From contig NC_088179.1 of assembly GCF_028769735.1 (NCBI RefSeq), positions 7,758,001 to 7,822,000 on the forward strand: a stretch of DNA of 64,000 nucleotides, written 5' to 3'. The stretch comes from Zonotrichia leucophrys gambelii. Lineage: Eukaryota; Chordata; Aves; Passeriformes; Passerellidae. The notes below the pieces were generated by a model. That model worked only from the letters and a program-made list of their open reading frames with translations. It was not told the DNA's origin and did not search any database. A program made the translations under genes and the position numbers. Shown here one piece after another: positions 10,681-20,760 of this stretch (position 1 is its first letter; each line of letters opens with the position of its first letter).

Positions 10681-12888
10681 CCTACACACGTCCACAATTG
10701 GTTTCAGAGCTGTAGTGGCACTGGGAATGAAAATAACTAAGGGGCCAATAAAATGCAGCAGTTATAACTGTGAGTTGGAATAGTAGGCAACCATACCCAA
10801 TGCAATCAGCCAAGCATGGTATTGCCCTGCAAACTCACTAACCTGATCAAGAAATCTCAGCCTCTCCTTCAGCTGAGAGAGCAAAGGGCAAAGGGTCTTG
10901 TAGGGTCTTGCCTTGACCCTGCAAAAAGCTCTGGGCAGATTCCTGTGCCCGCACCAAATGTGCAACCCATGGTTGCCTCATCCTTTTGGATTTTTGGGAA
11001 GTCCTGCTCCCTAAAGCTTCTGGACATTTTCAAACAGCAGGGAGAAGGCTGACACACTTGTGTTGGATTGTGAGTGTGAGCATATCCATGTGCTGGATCT
11101 GCAGAGCCCAGAAAACCTCTCAGCCAGGGCCCGCTGTCTCTCAGTGCACAAGCACAAGGCTGGACCAGGCAGTTTGGGTACCCAGCTCCTGCCAGAGGCA
11201 CTGCTCAGGATGGGAGAAGCTGTGTTCAAGGCCCTGTGCTTTCTGAACACCAGCTACCAGATATCAGAGCAAATCAGCCCCATTCACGCCTGGCTTAGCT
11301 TGTTGCTTGGGTGACTAAGAAAATATGAAGAGAATCTTCTTCACCCACAAAATAGCTTAGCTTGATCAGGTCACTTTGTGTGGTCTGGAGTTCAAATCCC
11401 TCAGGCAGATGAGGAAATTGAATTCAGGTTTCCCACACACTGACAGGATATATTAATCACAGCATTATTATATTAAATAAGGGCATTAGCTCCTTCATGG
11501 CAGCTCTGCTTTGAAAGAAAAGGTTTAGAAATCCAGCCCCAGAAGCTGGAGTGGAAACTCTAACTGTCTCCTCCAGACATCCTCATAGCATCTGAACATG
11601 AGGTCCTGGTGAAGTGTAACGTTTAACACACATATTTGTTCTTGTTAAATCATCAAATGCAGAGGTGGCTGCCTTCTTGCTTGTTTTGTTTCTTATTCCT
11701 CTCTTTTCAAACATCCACACACATCCCTCAGGGAACCTCTTTGGGAAGTTGCTCCTTACAGAGGGTGGACAGACATCTGTAGTGATCAAGCATTTGGTCT
11801 TCGGGTTTCAGCCTCTTCAGGTTTCTTTCCAACTCTATTCTAGATTATTTCACACCAAAAAATCAAGGGTGTGAAAAATTTTCAAAACTTTTACAAATCC
11901 CCAAATTTTCTAATTTAATTTCAAAATAAAATTGATAAATGGATACAGTAGGCTGCTACTTGGAGACTTTTCTGTTTTAAACAGTTTTGTATGAGAAAGG
12001 TTCATCTATTAAAATAACGATAAAGGAATTTTTATAGACCTTTTTACTGCAGAATGCAGACATATGAAACTACAAAGCCTAACCAAACAGATCCCCTCAG
12101 AAGTCATGTTTCATGCACTTTGTGGGAAATGGTGTATATGAAAAGCTGCTATTTCTGTTACTTTTGAGTCATAGAAATGGTGTGACTAAAAGAGCAGGTA
12201 TAAATACTATATATGTTATATATACTTCTTGCTCCTGAGAAGAAAAATTAAAAAATAAAAAGTCTGCCTCCATGCACAACACCAGAACACACCACATAAA
12301 GCATCCCTCTGTTAAATGGAGATTCCTGGGAAAACAATCCCCATAAAAATAACATATAAAAAAGTAATAGTGTTCCACAAATGTCTAATTAAAAAGGTTC
12401 TCCACCTCTTTGAAAGAAACACATTTTATTTGCCTTCATTAAGGTGACCTAACCACTGTGCTTCACCCTTCCCTGCCTGCCTGATGTAATCAACACAATC
12501 CCTGAAAACAGCAAACAAGAGGCAAAGAATCACCTTTCTCCCACTAAGCTTTAACTACCTAATCAACTTTAAGCATATACCTCAATTAATGATTCAAAAG
12601 ACATCCTGTTGACCCTGTATCATCTAACTCTACAGTACTTACAGAAGTTCAGAGCTGGATCTGCCTTGAAAGGCAGTTCCAGAGAATCTTCACCAATACC
12701 TTTTTATTCACACTCACTCAAAGTAAACATTTATCTTACTATTTTTAACTTTGACCTGGATGCACTCACTGCTGAGAGAATGAAACTTCTCACTCAGAAC
12801 TACAAGCAGGCAATTCTGACAATTCTTCTTGTTTGCATTAACTACCTTTTTCAATTAATTCCATTTCTTTACCTTTTTCTCCACTGTA
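10681..12888. other. Noncoding sequence, nothing firm
   Basis: The part from about 10860 to 11260 is relatively GC-rich and contains many overlapping short frames on both strands with no recognisable protein. A tRNA-like head at 11353-11400 is listed separately. The remainder is AT-rich. Confidence 0.45.
11353..11400 (+). repeat. Possible tRNA-derived SINE head
   Basis: The segment TAGCTTAGCTTG (from 11353) fits an RNA polymerase III A box with one mismatch, and GAGTTCAAATCCC (11388-11400) fits a B box. The A-to-B spacing of about 35 bases is shorter than in most tRNAs. No cloverleaf with an acceptor stem forms, so it is not a functional tRNA gene. The sequence downstream was not recognised as a known SINE body. 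An old SINE remnant or chance are both possible. Confidence 0.25.
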
Positions 12889-13097
12889 GGTGTCTCAGGA
12901 TGAGGTTTGCTTGCACCAAACCTGTACAAGCCAAGGTCAGAGAAACTGAGGGAGGCTGAAGCTGCATTAACACACAGGAACATCCAGGGTCCAGCTCACA
13001 ACTGCTCCAGCGAACTGCTCACAGCTGTGGAGAACCTCATGGCCAAAGCTGTGCTAGACCACAACACCTTGGAGAAAACTTGGAGTTGGTACAAAAG
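12889..13097 (+). other. Exon-like segment with splice-like borders
   Basis: A pyrimidine-rich tract ending CTCCACTGTAG precedes 12889, and the segment ends at 13097 with AAAAG followed by GTGAGA, a good donor. Inside lies a frame open from 12904 to 13098, but a TGA at 12901-12903 closes that frame before the acceptor. The other two frames contain stops as well. It therefore cannot be a complete internal coding exon with this acceptor. It could be a noncoding-RNA exon, a 5' untranslated exon or coincidence. The translation was not recognised. Confidence 0.15.
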
Positions 13098-14394
13098 GTG
13101 AGAAGTGTGATCGAGTCAAGGAATGCTGGGATACTCACTGGACAGTCGTGGGAGAAGAGACATGACAAAAAGCAGTGTGAGACAAGACTGAAGTCTCTTG
13201 ATTTATGGCTCTTGAAGCTGTATAAAGGAATGGAAACTTCAGAAAATAAATAAATATTCTAAAGAGTTCACAGCTTTACAGAATAAAAAGTAAAATTGAA
13301 ATCTAAAATGGAGATGGAAATGCAATGAAGCCTTACTAGTCTGAAACTCAATGCCCAGTGGCAAAAAAAAAGGAAATATGCAGAAAGAAAGAAATGAGGA
13401 AGATAAACCTAAAACTCTGCAAAATTTTTATTAAAATGCATAAATAAATATTTTTCTATTATAGACTGCAAAAAAATCCTATTTTGAAATTTCCAGAGTT
13501 TGGTATTTTATGCACTGGCTTGCCAATCTCAAGGCACACCTGAAAAAATAAAGTGGGAAAGAAGTAAAAACATTCATAAGGGGAGCACTTCCATGCAGAA
13601 AGAGTGAAAGAAGCCAGATCACAAAAAAAGTACTAAAGCAAGAGAGATTTTCATTTGTGATGGAGCTCGTCATCCTTTAGGAAAAGAATCTGACAATGGC
13701 TGGGAATAAATTTCTCAGCTCACAATTCTAAGCAGTTTATGTCAACATTTTTTTCTAGTAATTCTCAGGGTATATACATTTTTTTTCTCCTACAAGAGGT
13801 ATCAGCTCTTGTCAACATGTAGTAGGTGCAAAATTTGTACATTACAGCATTACTGATATGCTGCTGGTACCATCTCCTACATTATAATTAGCTGCCCAGC
13901 AAAGAGAACAAGCTGCTGCTTTGCCTTTCCTGCCTTCTGGAATGAAGCATTCCACAAAATGAGTGAGGATCAGGAGGGGTGGAGATCAGGATACAGTGTG
14001 TGTGCTCTGAACTGGACTTCTACATTTCAATTTGTCACCATTGTTTTGGCTCTCCAGTCCCCCCTGCTTTTTTGCAAAGCCACTGGAGAGCAGGCAGAAG
14101 TCAGGCTGAGCAGGACTGCCCAGTCCCCTGCTCAGGCTGACAAGCTGGCAGTAGATATCTTTCATTCAGTACATCTCTGTAAATTGCACAAAAAAATGCC
14201 TGGGGAGCCTTGGTAATGAATACATCAACTTTTACCCTGTACTGTAAAAACAGCTATAAGGAAATTATTTCTATGCTACAGAGGGGGTACACAGGCTAAA
14301 AAGAAAACACAACACTTGCCAGAAAAATAAATGCCCTGCTCCATCAGAGAGATGAGGGAGAAAGATAAAGAGCTCTGTTTGTGCTACGCCATCG
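13098..14394. other. Noncoding sequence before the LTR
   Basis: AT-rich sequence with short A runs and no credible frame. The LTR listed next begins at about 14395. No target-site duplication could be recognised across the LTR. Confidence 0.5.
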
Positions 14395-15370
14395 TATTGG
14401 GTTTGCATGGCAAGGTCTGGGGAACCGGGGAGCCACAGGGGTGACTTCTCTGAGGAGGTGCCAGAAGCTTCCCCTGTGTCCAAAGGAACACAAGACAGAT
14501 CCACTGCTGGCCAAGGCTGAGCCCCTCAGCAGCAGGGGCACCACCTCCAGGATAATGTGTTAAGGAAGGGGAAAAAGCCTGTACAGCTGCACCTGGGGAG
14601 AGGCGTGAGGATGTGGGAGAGCAGAAATCCTGCAGGCCCCCAGTCAGTGCAGAAGGAGGGGCAGGAGGTTGGCCAGGCAGGAGCTGGGATTGCCCTGCAG
14701 CCCTTGGAGGTCCTGGGGGGCAGAGATCCCCCTGCAGCCTGTGGATGACCCCACACTGGAGCAAGGGGGATGCCCTAATGGGCTGTGAGATCATGGGGTG
14801 ACCGCTGTGGGTCAGTTTTGCTGGCAGGACTTGTGACCCACAGTGGAGCAGTCTGTTCCAAAGGACTGTAGTCTATGGAAGGGACTTACATTGGAGCAGC
14901 TCATGAAGAACTGCAGCCTCTGGAATGGACTTTTGTTGGGAAGTTCATGGAGAACTAGACCCCACACTAGAGCAGTGGAAGAGTGTGAGGAGTCCTCTCC
15001 CTGAGGAGGAAGCAGTGGAAGAAACAATATGAAACTGACCAAAACCTTCATTCCCATCCCCCTGTGTCACTGCCAGGGAGGAGAAAATAAAAATGGGAAG
15101 TTAAACGGGAGGAAGAAGGATTGAGGGAAGGTATTATAAGATTTGGGGATTTTTCTATTATCCTACACTGCTTTGATTGGTAATAAATTCAATTAATTTT
15201 TCCCTGAGTTGAGTCTGTTTTGCCAGCACAGGTTGGTAACTGGTGAGGGACCTCTCCCAGTCCTCAGCCCAGGAGAATTTTCTATTTTCTCCCCTCCATC
15301 CAGCTGAGGAGGGGAGTGATAGAGCAGCTTGGTGGGCACCTGGTTCCCATCTGAACTGAAGCAGACTACA
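14395..15370 (+). mobile_element. Solo LTR of an avian ERVL-type endogenous retrovirus
   Basis: The segment follows an LTR family common in bird genomes. It starts near TATTGGGTTTGCATGGCAAG and continues with a block ending in AGAAGCTTCCCCTGTGTCC. From about 14680 to 14970 it has degenerate tandem units of about 40 bp built around GGAGCAG and AAGAACTGCAGCC. TATTATAAG at 15132-15140 is TATA-like, AATAAA is at 15182-15187, and the tail contains GCTGAGGAGGGGAGTGATAG and GGGCACCTGG. Orientation is plus. No primer-binding site or internal gag, pol or env follows, so this is a solo LTR left by recombination, or the internal part was lost. CpG sites expected in the family are mostly TG or CA, which indicates an old insertion. 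Open frames inside it are not genes. Confidence 0.85.
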
Positions 15371-16432
15371 GACCCTTCCCCTCATTACCAGGGGCAAATA
15401 CCAATACAGACAGATACAGCTCCTACCTTCCATGTGATGCTGCTTGCTGCCTGAGTGGAAACTGAGTGAGGAAGTTCTTTCACTTAAGAAGAAAAGCTGG
15501 GGAAAACAAATGAGAAAAAACTGTCATGTGATCTATTATTACCAGTCACAGTTATAACCTTAATTTGCAAAATGCAGCACACAAAAGCTCCTGATGCTGG
15601 TGAGGGCTTTCATCCAACAGCAGCAAGACAGAAGTGCCTGAGCAGCCCATGGTCCCCACCTTGCTTACCCTTTGTCAGGTGCCAATTAAATCTTTGCAAT
15701 TTTTGTGCTGCACTCTGCTGTTTCCAGAGTCTAATGGGACTGGCAATGGGTATTGTTGGGATAACTCAGAAACAGCAGGAGTTTTGTGCATTTCACTCTC
15801 TGGATTCTTGAATTTCTCAGCTGAGGTCCAGTTTTCAACTAGCCTCAGTTGAGCTGAGAGCAAAAATAACCACATAGCCTACAATTTGAGTTTTGATTGA
15901 AACAGCTTTCTGATTTATTAGCCTCAGATAGAATCCTTGTCCAGACCCATGCAGCAGAAATAGCAGCAGTGTCTGAGAGAGGGGGAATTGCGTGTCCTGT
16001 CCCCCAGCCGAGCGGGATGGGCTCTCCATTGTACGTATTTATGGAGCTCAGCTGAACCCTCAGGGTAAAAGGGAACAAAGAATAGACTGTTTTCTCCTGA
16101 AGCATCTGGGTGTAAGTCTTATTTTGCCAGCAACCGTGGTGTTTATGGGCATGTTTTACTGGAAACCTGCTGCTTCTCACAACGTTTCCTGAGTGACTGT
16201 CTTAGTAAAACTGCATCTGGAAATGACAAGCACACAGCTGTAAATCTGAAAAGCAGTGTGCAGCCCTAATAGCTAGCAGCTACAGCACAGCTGTCCTGCT
16301 GAACATTGGAAAGATTTACAAAGACAAAGCAGAGCAATGAATATGTTTCTGAGCGCTCTGTGATCACATTACACCTCTTCCAAGATTTTTTTGCTGCAGA
16401 CATAGAAGGGACCATCACTGCTCTTTGAGTGA
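15371..16432. other. Noncoding sequence after the LTR
   Basis: No gene or repeat family was recognised. Short overlapping frames on both strands (15572-16192) carry no known motif. Confidence 0.5.
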
Positions 16433-16477
16433 GTGCCTCAGGCAGGTAACCTATTATTGCTTACCTGCCTAAGGCAC
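16433..16477. repeat. 17-bp inverted repeat, one mismatch
   Basis: Arms 16433-16449 and 16461-16477 pair at 16 of 17 positions around an 11-base loop (16450-16460). The arm reads GTGCCTCAGGCAGGTAA. Pairing continues only patchily outside the arms (for example 16430-16431 with 16479-16480). The stem is therefore shorter than in a typical pre-microRNA. It may be a fold-back repeat or a small structured RNA. No flanking duplication was seen. Confidence 0.85.
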
Positions 16478-17010
16478 CCAGAATTTCTGCCCTGTACCTA
16501 CCTTCCAAAGCAATGGTTAATGTTGTATTATATCATTTTTCATTTTCACCTGAGTTGGATCCATGACAAGAGCAAGGCCAGGAAAATGAGCCAACCTAAA
16601 AAAATACACACTGCTACAGCAGTGTGCAGCATTTTCAGCATTGCAGGGAGTGTTCATGTAGTGGAATCATCATAAAAGAGACATGTAAGAGGAAGAGGTG
16701 AAGGAGATTTGTGCTTTTCATTATCATGTGCCCTGAGCTGTGGAATCCCATAACCACTCTGGATCTCCTGAAGCTCTGCATGTGAGGAGGCAGAGGCAGG
16801 AGATGGACCAACACACTTTGCAGAAATACTGACTTGGCTGGCAGGAGGGATTGTTGCTCTACTGGACCAGTCATTGCCAGGGAGGACTGGAGCCAAGGTG
16901 CTGGAGTATGGAACAACATGGCAAATTTCCCAGCATTGTAAAGAAATATAGTTGTTCTCTTCTGTGTAAAAATCTAGGCAATAAAGTACTCATTAAAAAA
17001 CCCCACCCTG

Positions 17011-17046
17011 ATATTATAATAATAATGATTATTATGATGATGATGG
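17011..17046. repeat. Imperfect ATT/ATG trinucleotide microsatellite
   Basis: Runs of ATA, ATT and ATG units follow each other in an imperfect trinucleotide array. This is ordinary simple-sequence DNA. Confidence 0.85.
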
Positions 17047-17315
17047 TTGTTTTCCATTCCTGAAGCAAGAAATCCTAATTTTCTAATTCAAAATATCTTT
17101 TCTTTCAAATGCCCCGAAGTATTGCTAAAAAGTATAACACCTAAAAACACTTGAATCCTTAAACAAATCATCTCACTTGACCTAAGGATTTTTGCAATTC
17201 CTGCAGATTTTCACACTTAAACATATTAATATGTAGAGGTGTATTTGTGAAAAAACAGGTGCTATTGAATTATTTAAACTGGGTTGTTTGCTTAAAACTA
17301 GTGTTAATTTTATGC

Positions 17316-17344
17316 ATATATATATATGTATATATATACACACA
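17316..17344. repeat. TA/TG dinucleotide microsatellite
   Basis: Alternating AT units, interrupted once by TG, pass into a short CA run. This is ordinary simple-sequence DNA and probably length-polymorphic. Confidence 0.9.
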
Positions 17345-18234
17345 GAAGTACTTACAGTCCATGCTTGGGTTTGGATTTGCAATGGCAGAAAACCAATTAT
17401 TCACTAAACCACTTTCTGAAGATGATGCTACTTGATGTGTTCTTAAACCTGAGCACCTGAGAATAAGCCTTGAATTTGCTAATTTTGCATCTGCATATTA
17501 ATTCATACCTCTTGCAGACTTTGGAGACGGCTGAGTACAAACTGCAAAAATTCACCAAGTCTCTCTTTCTCTGAGCCCAGATCTCTAGATTTTTGATAGT
17601 TTTAGCTGAAGACCTGTCAATAGCTTCACTAAATGAAGTAAGTCTCCAGCCAGGATTCATCTTTTATTTAGAAGCAACTACATTGTTCCTTTGTAGGTTA
17701 TACATTGCCCTCCTATGTCCCTGTTTACTCCTCTATCTGTTCTCTGGCATTATTCCCATTTTACTGTGCTATCTTTTTTCTACTTAAGCCACCTCAGGGT
17801 ATTCCTATGGAAGGAATCCTGTGATAGAGCAGGCTGCTGAAGGTGTCCAGCTCAACATGCTTTGTTTCCTTTTAAAGTAATGTAGATGGGGATAAATGGG
17901 GCCCTTAAGAACCGCAGCTCTGGGGAGAAGGAACAGAAATGTCTCTCCTCCTTGAGAGTTTATACATATCCTAGAATAGGGAATGTGTTTCCAGGCCCAT
18001 AGAAACATACTTTTTCCTTTATTTTTAGTTTCCCTACCTGTCCCCCCCGCCTCTTGTAACCTTGATTTTACCTTTAGATTTTAAAATAATAGCTATTTAG
18101 GATTTGGGAAGAGTCAGCAGCCACCCCAAAATACCCACCAGCATTGAATCCACTAAAAACCTTTCCTCTTAGTGAGGCACAAAGCAGCTGGGTGGAGGCA
18201 TTGGTTTGTGTTTCTCTGCAGTGCCTTTCCCTTG

Positions 18235-18365
18235 CTCTGCCCCCAGTTTAACAGCAATGATAATGCTCCTCACTCAGCTTGTTTGAAGATTAAATTAGCT
18301 GCTATTAGTTCAGCTCTTTGAAGATGTACCCAAAGTGGTAAGTGCTAAGTGTTACTAAATGAATT
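18235..18365 (+). repeat. Probable old MIR-type SINE remnant, 3' half
   Basis: The order of elements matches the 3' part of MIR/CORE-SINEs. A CCCAGTTTA-like block comes first, then AATGATAATGCTCCTC. TTTGAAGATTAAAT follows, and last comes a tail with CTCTTTGAAGATG and GTAAGTGCTAAGTGTTACTA. The match is by recalled pattern and is strongly diverged, as expected for a family that stopped moving long before birds radiated. The tRNA-derived head was not recognised. Confidence 0.45.
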
Positions 18366-20544
18366 TTAGTCATTAGACCCTGGAGAAGTTTTGTTTCTGT
18401 GGATTAGGGTTTGAGCCATGGTGAATTCTGGAGCACAGGAGCACCCCTGGGTCCCCTTGGCTCAGCACTGCCAGGTGGCACACCAGAGTTTCTGCCCTTA
18501 AACACAATCACCTTAAAGGCACTTAAAGGACCAGGCTGCAAACTGACTTTAAAGAGTAATCCTTGGTCTTCACAACTCTCTCATTTTCCAAGTGCTATCT
18601 CGGAAAATTTCTGTCTCCTTTTTAACAGAACTTTAAAGAAGCATATCTCCTCCATGATTTATTAAGCCAAACTTCGATTTAATTTAAAATATAAAAAAAA
18701 GCTGTCATCCTGTCTTTCAAATTTAAAGGAAAATGGGCAACTACAATTTCCATTAAATTACTGCAGATTGTAAAGGCGCAACAGAGGTAAGATTTGGGTC
18801 TTTATTCAAGCCCTCTAGTGGTAGTCGTCCTGTTTGTTAACATGGGAAATTGCCACATAACTAAACTAAGGATTTGGAATCACTAACAGGAAATTAGAGG
18901 CATCTGCCCTTAGAAGCAGAGAGAGAAAAAAAAAAAAGGAAATGTCAGTAGAAAATATTATTATGTAATTATTTCTATGCAGAAATTATTGTGATTTAAA
19001 TGTTCAGAGTAGTAGAAATCCTAAATGCCAAGTCAAGTAAACAGAAAAGGCAGAAAGTGCCACTCTAAGCAGATGATAAGGCCTGACCTCCAGGGAGTGA
19101 CAGGTGCTATGGACTGAAAATGTTCTGCAAAATCAAAGCTGACCCACTTCTCCAACAGACAGAGCTAGAGTGTCTGAAACTCAGGATCTGGGTACTCTGG
19201 TGCTGTGGAGGAGCTGTCAGTGAATGTGCTGCCCTGGCCACACAGGCAAACAGCTCCTTTCACTCCTCCAGGCTTCATTACTGCCACTACTCTCCAAACA
19301 CTGTGCTGCCATTGCTGTGTGTTTCTTAGACTTTCCTTCCTCTGTTAAGTTCTATTTCAAAACAAATTCACAAATGGCCCAGACCAAGGCAGCAGAGACA
19401 ACACAGAAGCATTTCAATGAAAATATTGCTGAAATTGGGGAAAAAAAAAAGGGCTCAAGATTTGGGAAAAATAATCATGCAATAAAATCAATATAGTTAG
19501 GACCACTCCTATTGTAATGTGTATTATATCATGGCTGCCTTTTGTAGAAATAAACTGTTAAAAAAAGTACTGCTAAATTTAAGCTTAAACCAATTTTTAT
19601 AAATGCAAGATGACATTACAGTTTGTTTCTAGAAGCAATTTCAGGATTTTAACAATAAAACTGACCTGTCCAGAGCCTGTCAAATAACCAGCCTGCCTGT
19701 CTCAGCCCCCAGGTTAATCTGTATATTCTGCATAGGACTGTACCTGAAGCTATTTTACTTGTTAAATGGCTAAATAGCAGCTGATGTGCCTGGCAGAGCA
19801 TTCAATGTTTCTCTAGAATAACTTTCACAGAATTTTCTGGCTGATAAAAGCTTTACTCTGGTTCTGAGTGTTTCTTCAGCATCTCCTCTTAACCATCTAG
19901 AGGATTTTCTGGAGTGCTTACATGAATAGAGGTGCTTGTTAGAAGTACTCATTTCAAGGAAGTGTTTTGTGAGTGAAACAAGAATTATAATAGACAGTCA
20001 AGAGATCCTTTGGGGAAAAGGGGCTGGTGGGAACAGACAGAAGATCCTTGCTGAATAAAACATTTTTTCAAGGAATGTCTAAGCTAAGCATAACAAGAGA
20101 TCTCTTCCAGAGGGGATGGTCTTCACCCTGGATACTTTCCCATTACTTTTCTCATGCTCCATGAGAGCTCTAAAGTGTCTGAATCAATTCTGGGCTATCC
20201 CAGAAAAGTGTTAAAGACATTTATTTGTATTCTAAGCATTTGATAAAGTAATTTTTAAAAAGGCAAAATAATAGATAATATCCTGCTTAGTACAGTCCTG
20301 ACAATTAGAATAATAAAGTGTTTGCTGTTTTGCTTTCAGTTACAGTATTACACAAATAAGACAAAAGAAATATTCACATAAGGGTCTCTGGAAACTATCC
20401 TTTGTGAGAAGGATGATCACTAGGTAATGTATAGGCCATGTCCAATAAAAATGTACAATGAGCACACTGTGTAACAGAGTTTAATTTCCTGGCTCTTGTG
20501 GAACTTAAATCTCAGCTTTAATAAGAGTGTGCTGCGGCACAAAA
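18366..20544. other. Noncoding sequence, nothing recognised
   Basis: AT-rich DNA with a few short A runs (near 18929 and 19440). A moderately GC-rich patch at about 19080-19330 has no recognisable frame. Confidence 0.5.
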
Positions 20545-20760
20545 GGCACCATGAAGCAGAGTGATGCAATGGCTACAGTGCAAGCTGAGCGCACAGAACT
20601 GTGCTCTTTTCCTGGATCTACTACTGGCTTCCAAAATCATTTTGTACATGTCACTTCTACAGCTCAATTTCCTCCCTGATAAAAACGGGACTAACAATGG
20701 TTTCTCACCTTTGACACTCCTGGATGAAAAGTGCTTAGTATTATTAATTCATGAATTTAT
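20545..20760 (+). repeat. Old MIR-type SINE remnant
   Basis: This segment follows the MIR layout nearly end to end. A head derived from tRNA contains GATGCAATGGCTACAGTGC. Next come GATCTACTACTGGCTTCC, then ATGTCACTTCTACAGCTCAA and TTTCCTCCCTGATAAAAACG. GGACTAACAATGG follows, and last a 3' part with GGATGAAAAGTGCTTAGTATTATTA. The series 'tcactt, cagtttcctc, ataaaatgggactaataat, aagtgcttagta' is the MIR core and 3' signature. The copy is diverged and non-autonomous. A 96-codon frame across it (20561-20851) is an accident of the repeat. Confidence 0.62.

Larger units (their letters stand above)
16478..18234. other. Noncoding sequence with simple repeats
   Basis: The stretch holds two microsatellites listed separately and otherwise unrecognised AT-rich DNA. 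No credible open frame is present. Confidence 0.5.

Noticed and set aside
11353..11400. tRNA gene on the plus strand
   Set aside because: The boxes are too closely spaced and no cloverleaf forms. Kept only as a doubtful SINE head.
14384..14794. 136-codon minus-strand frame rich in Pro and Ser
   Set aside because: It lies within the LTR and is antisense to its GC-rich tandem units. It is a by-product of the repeat.
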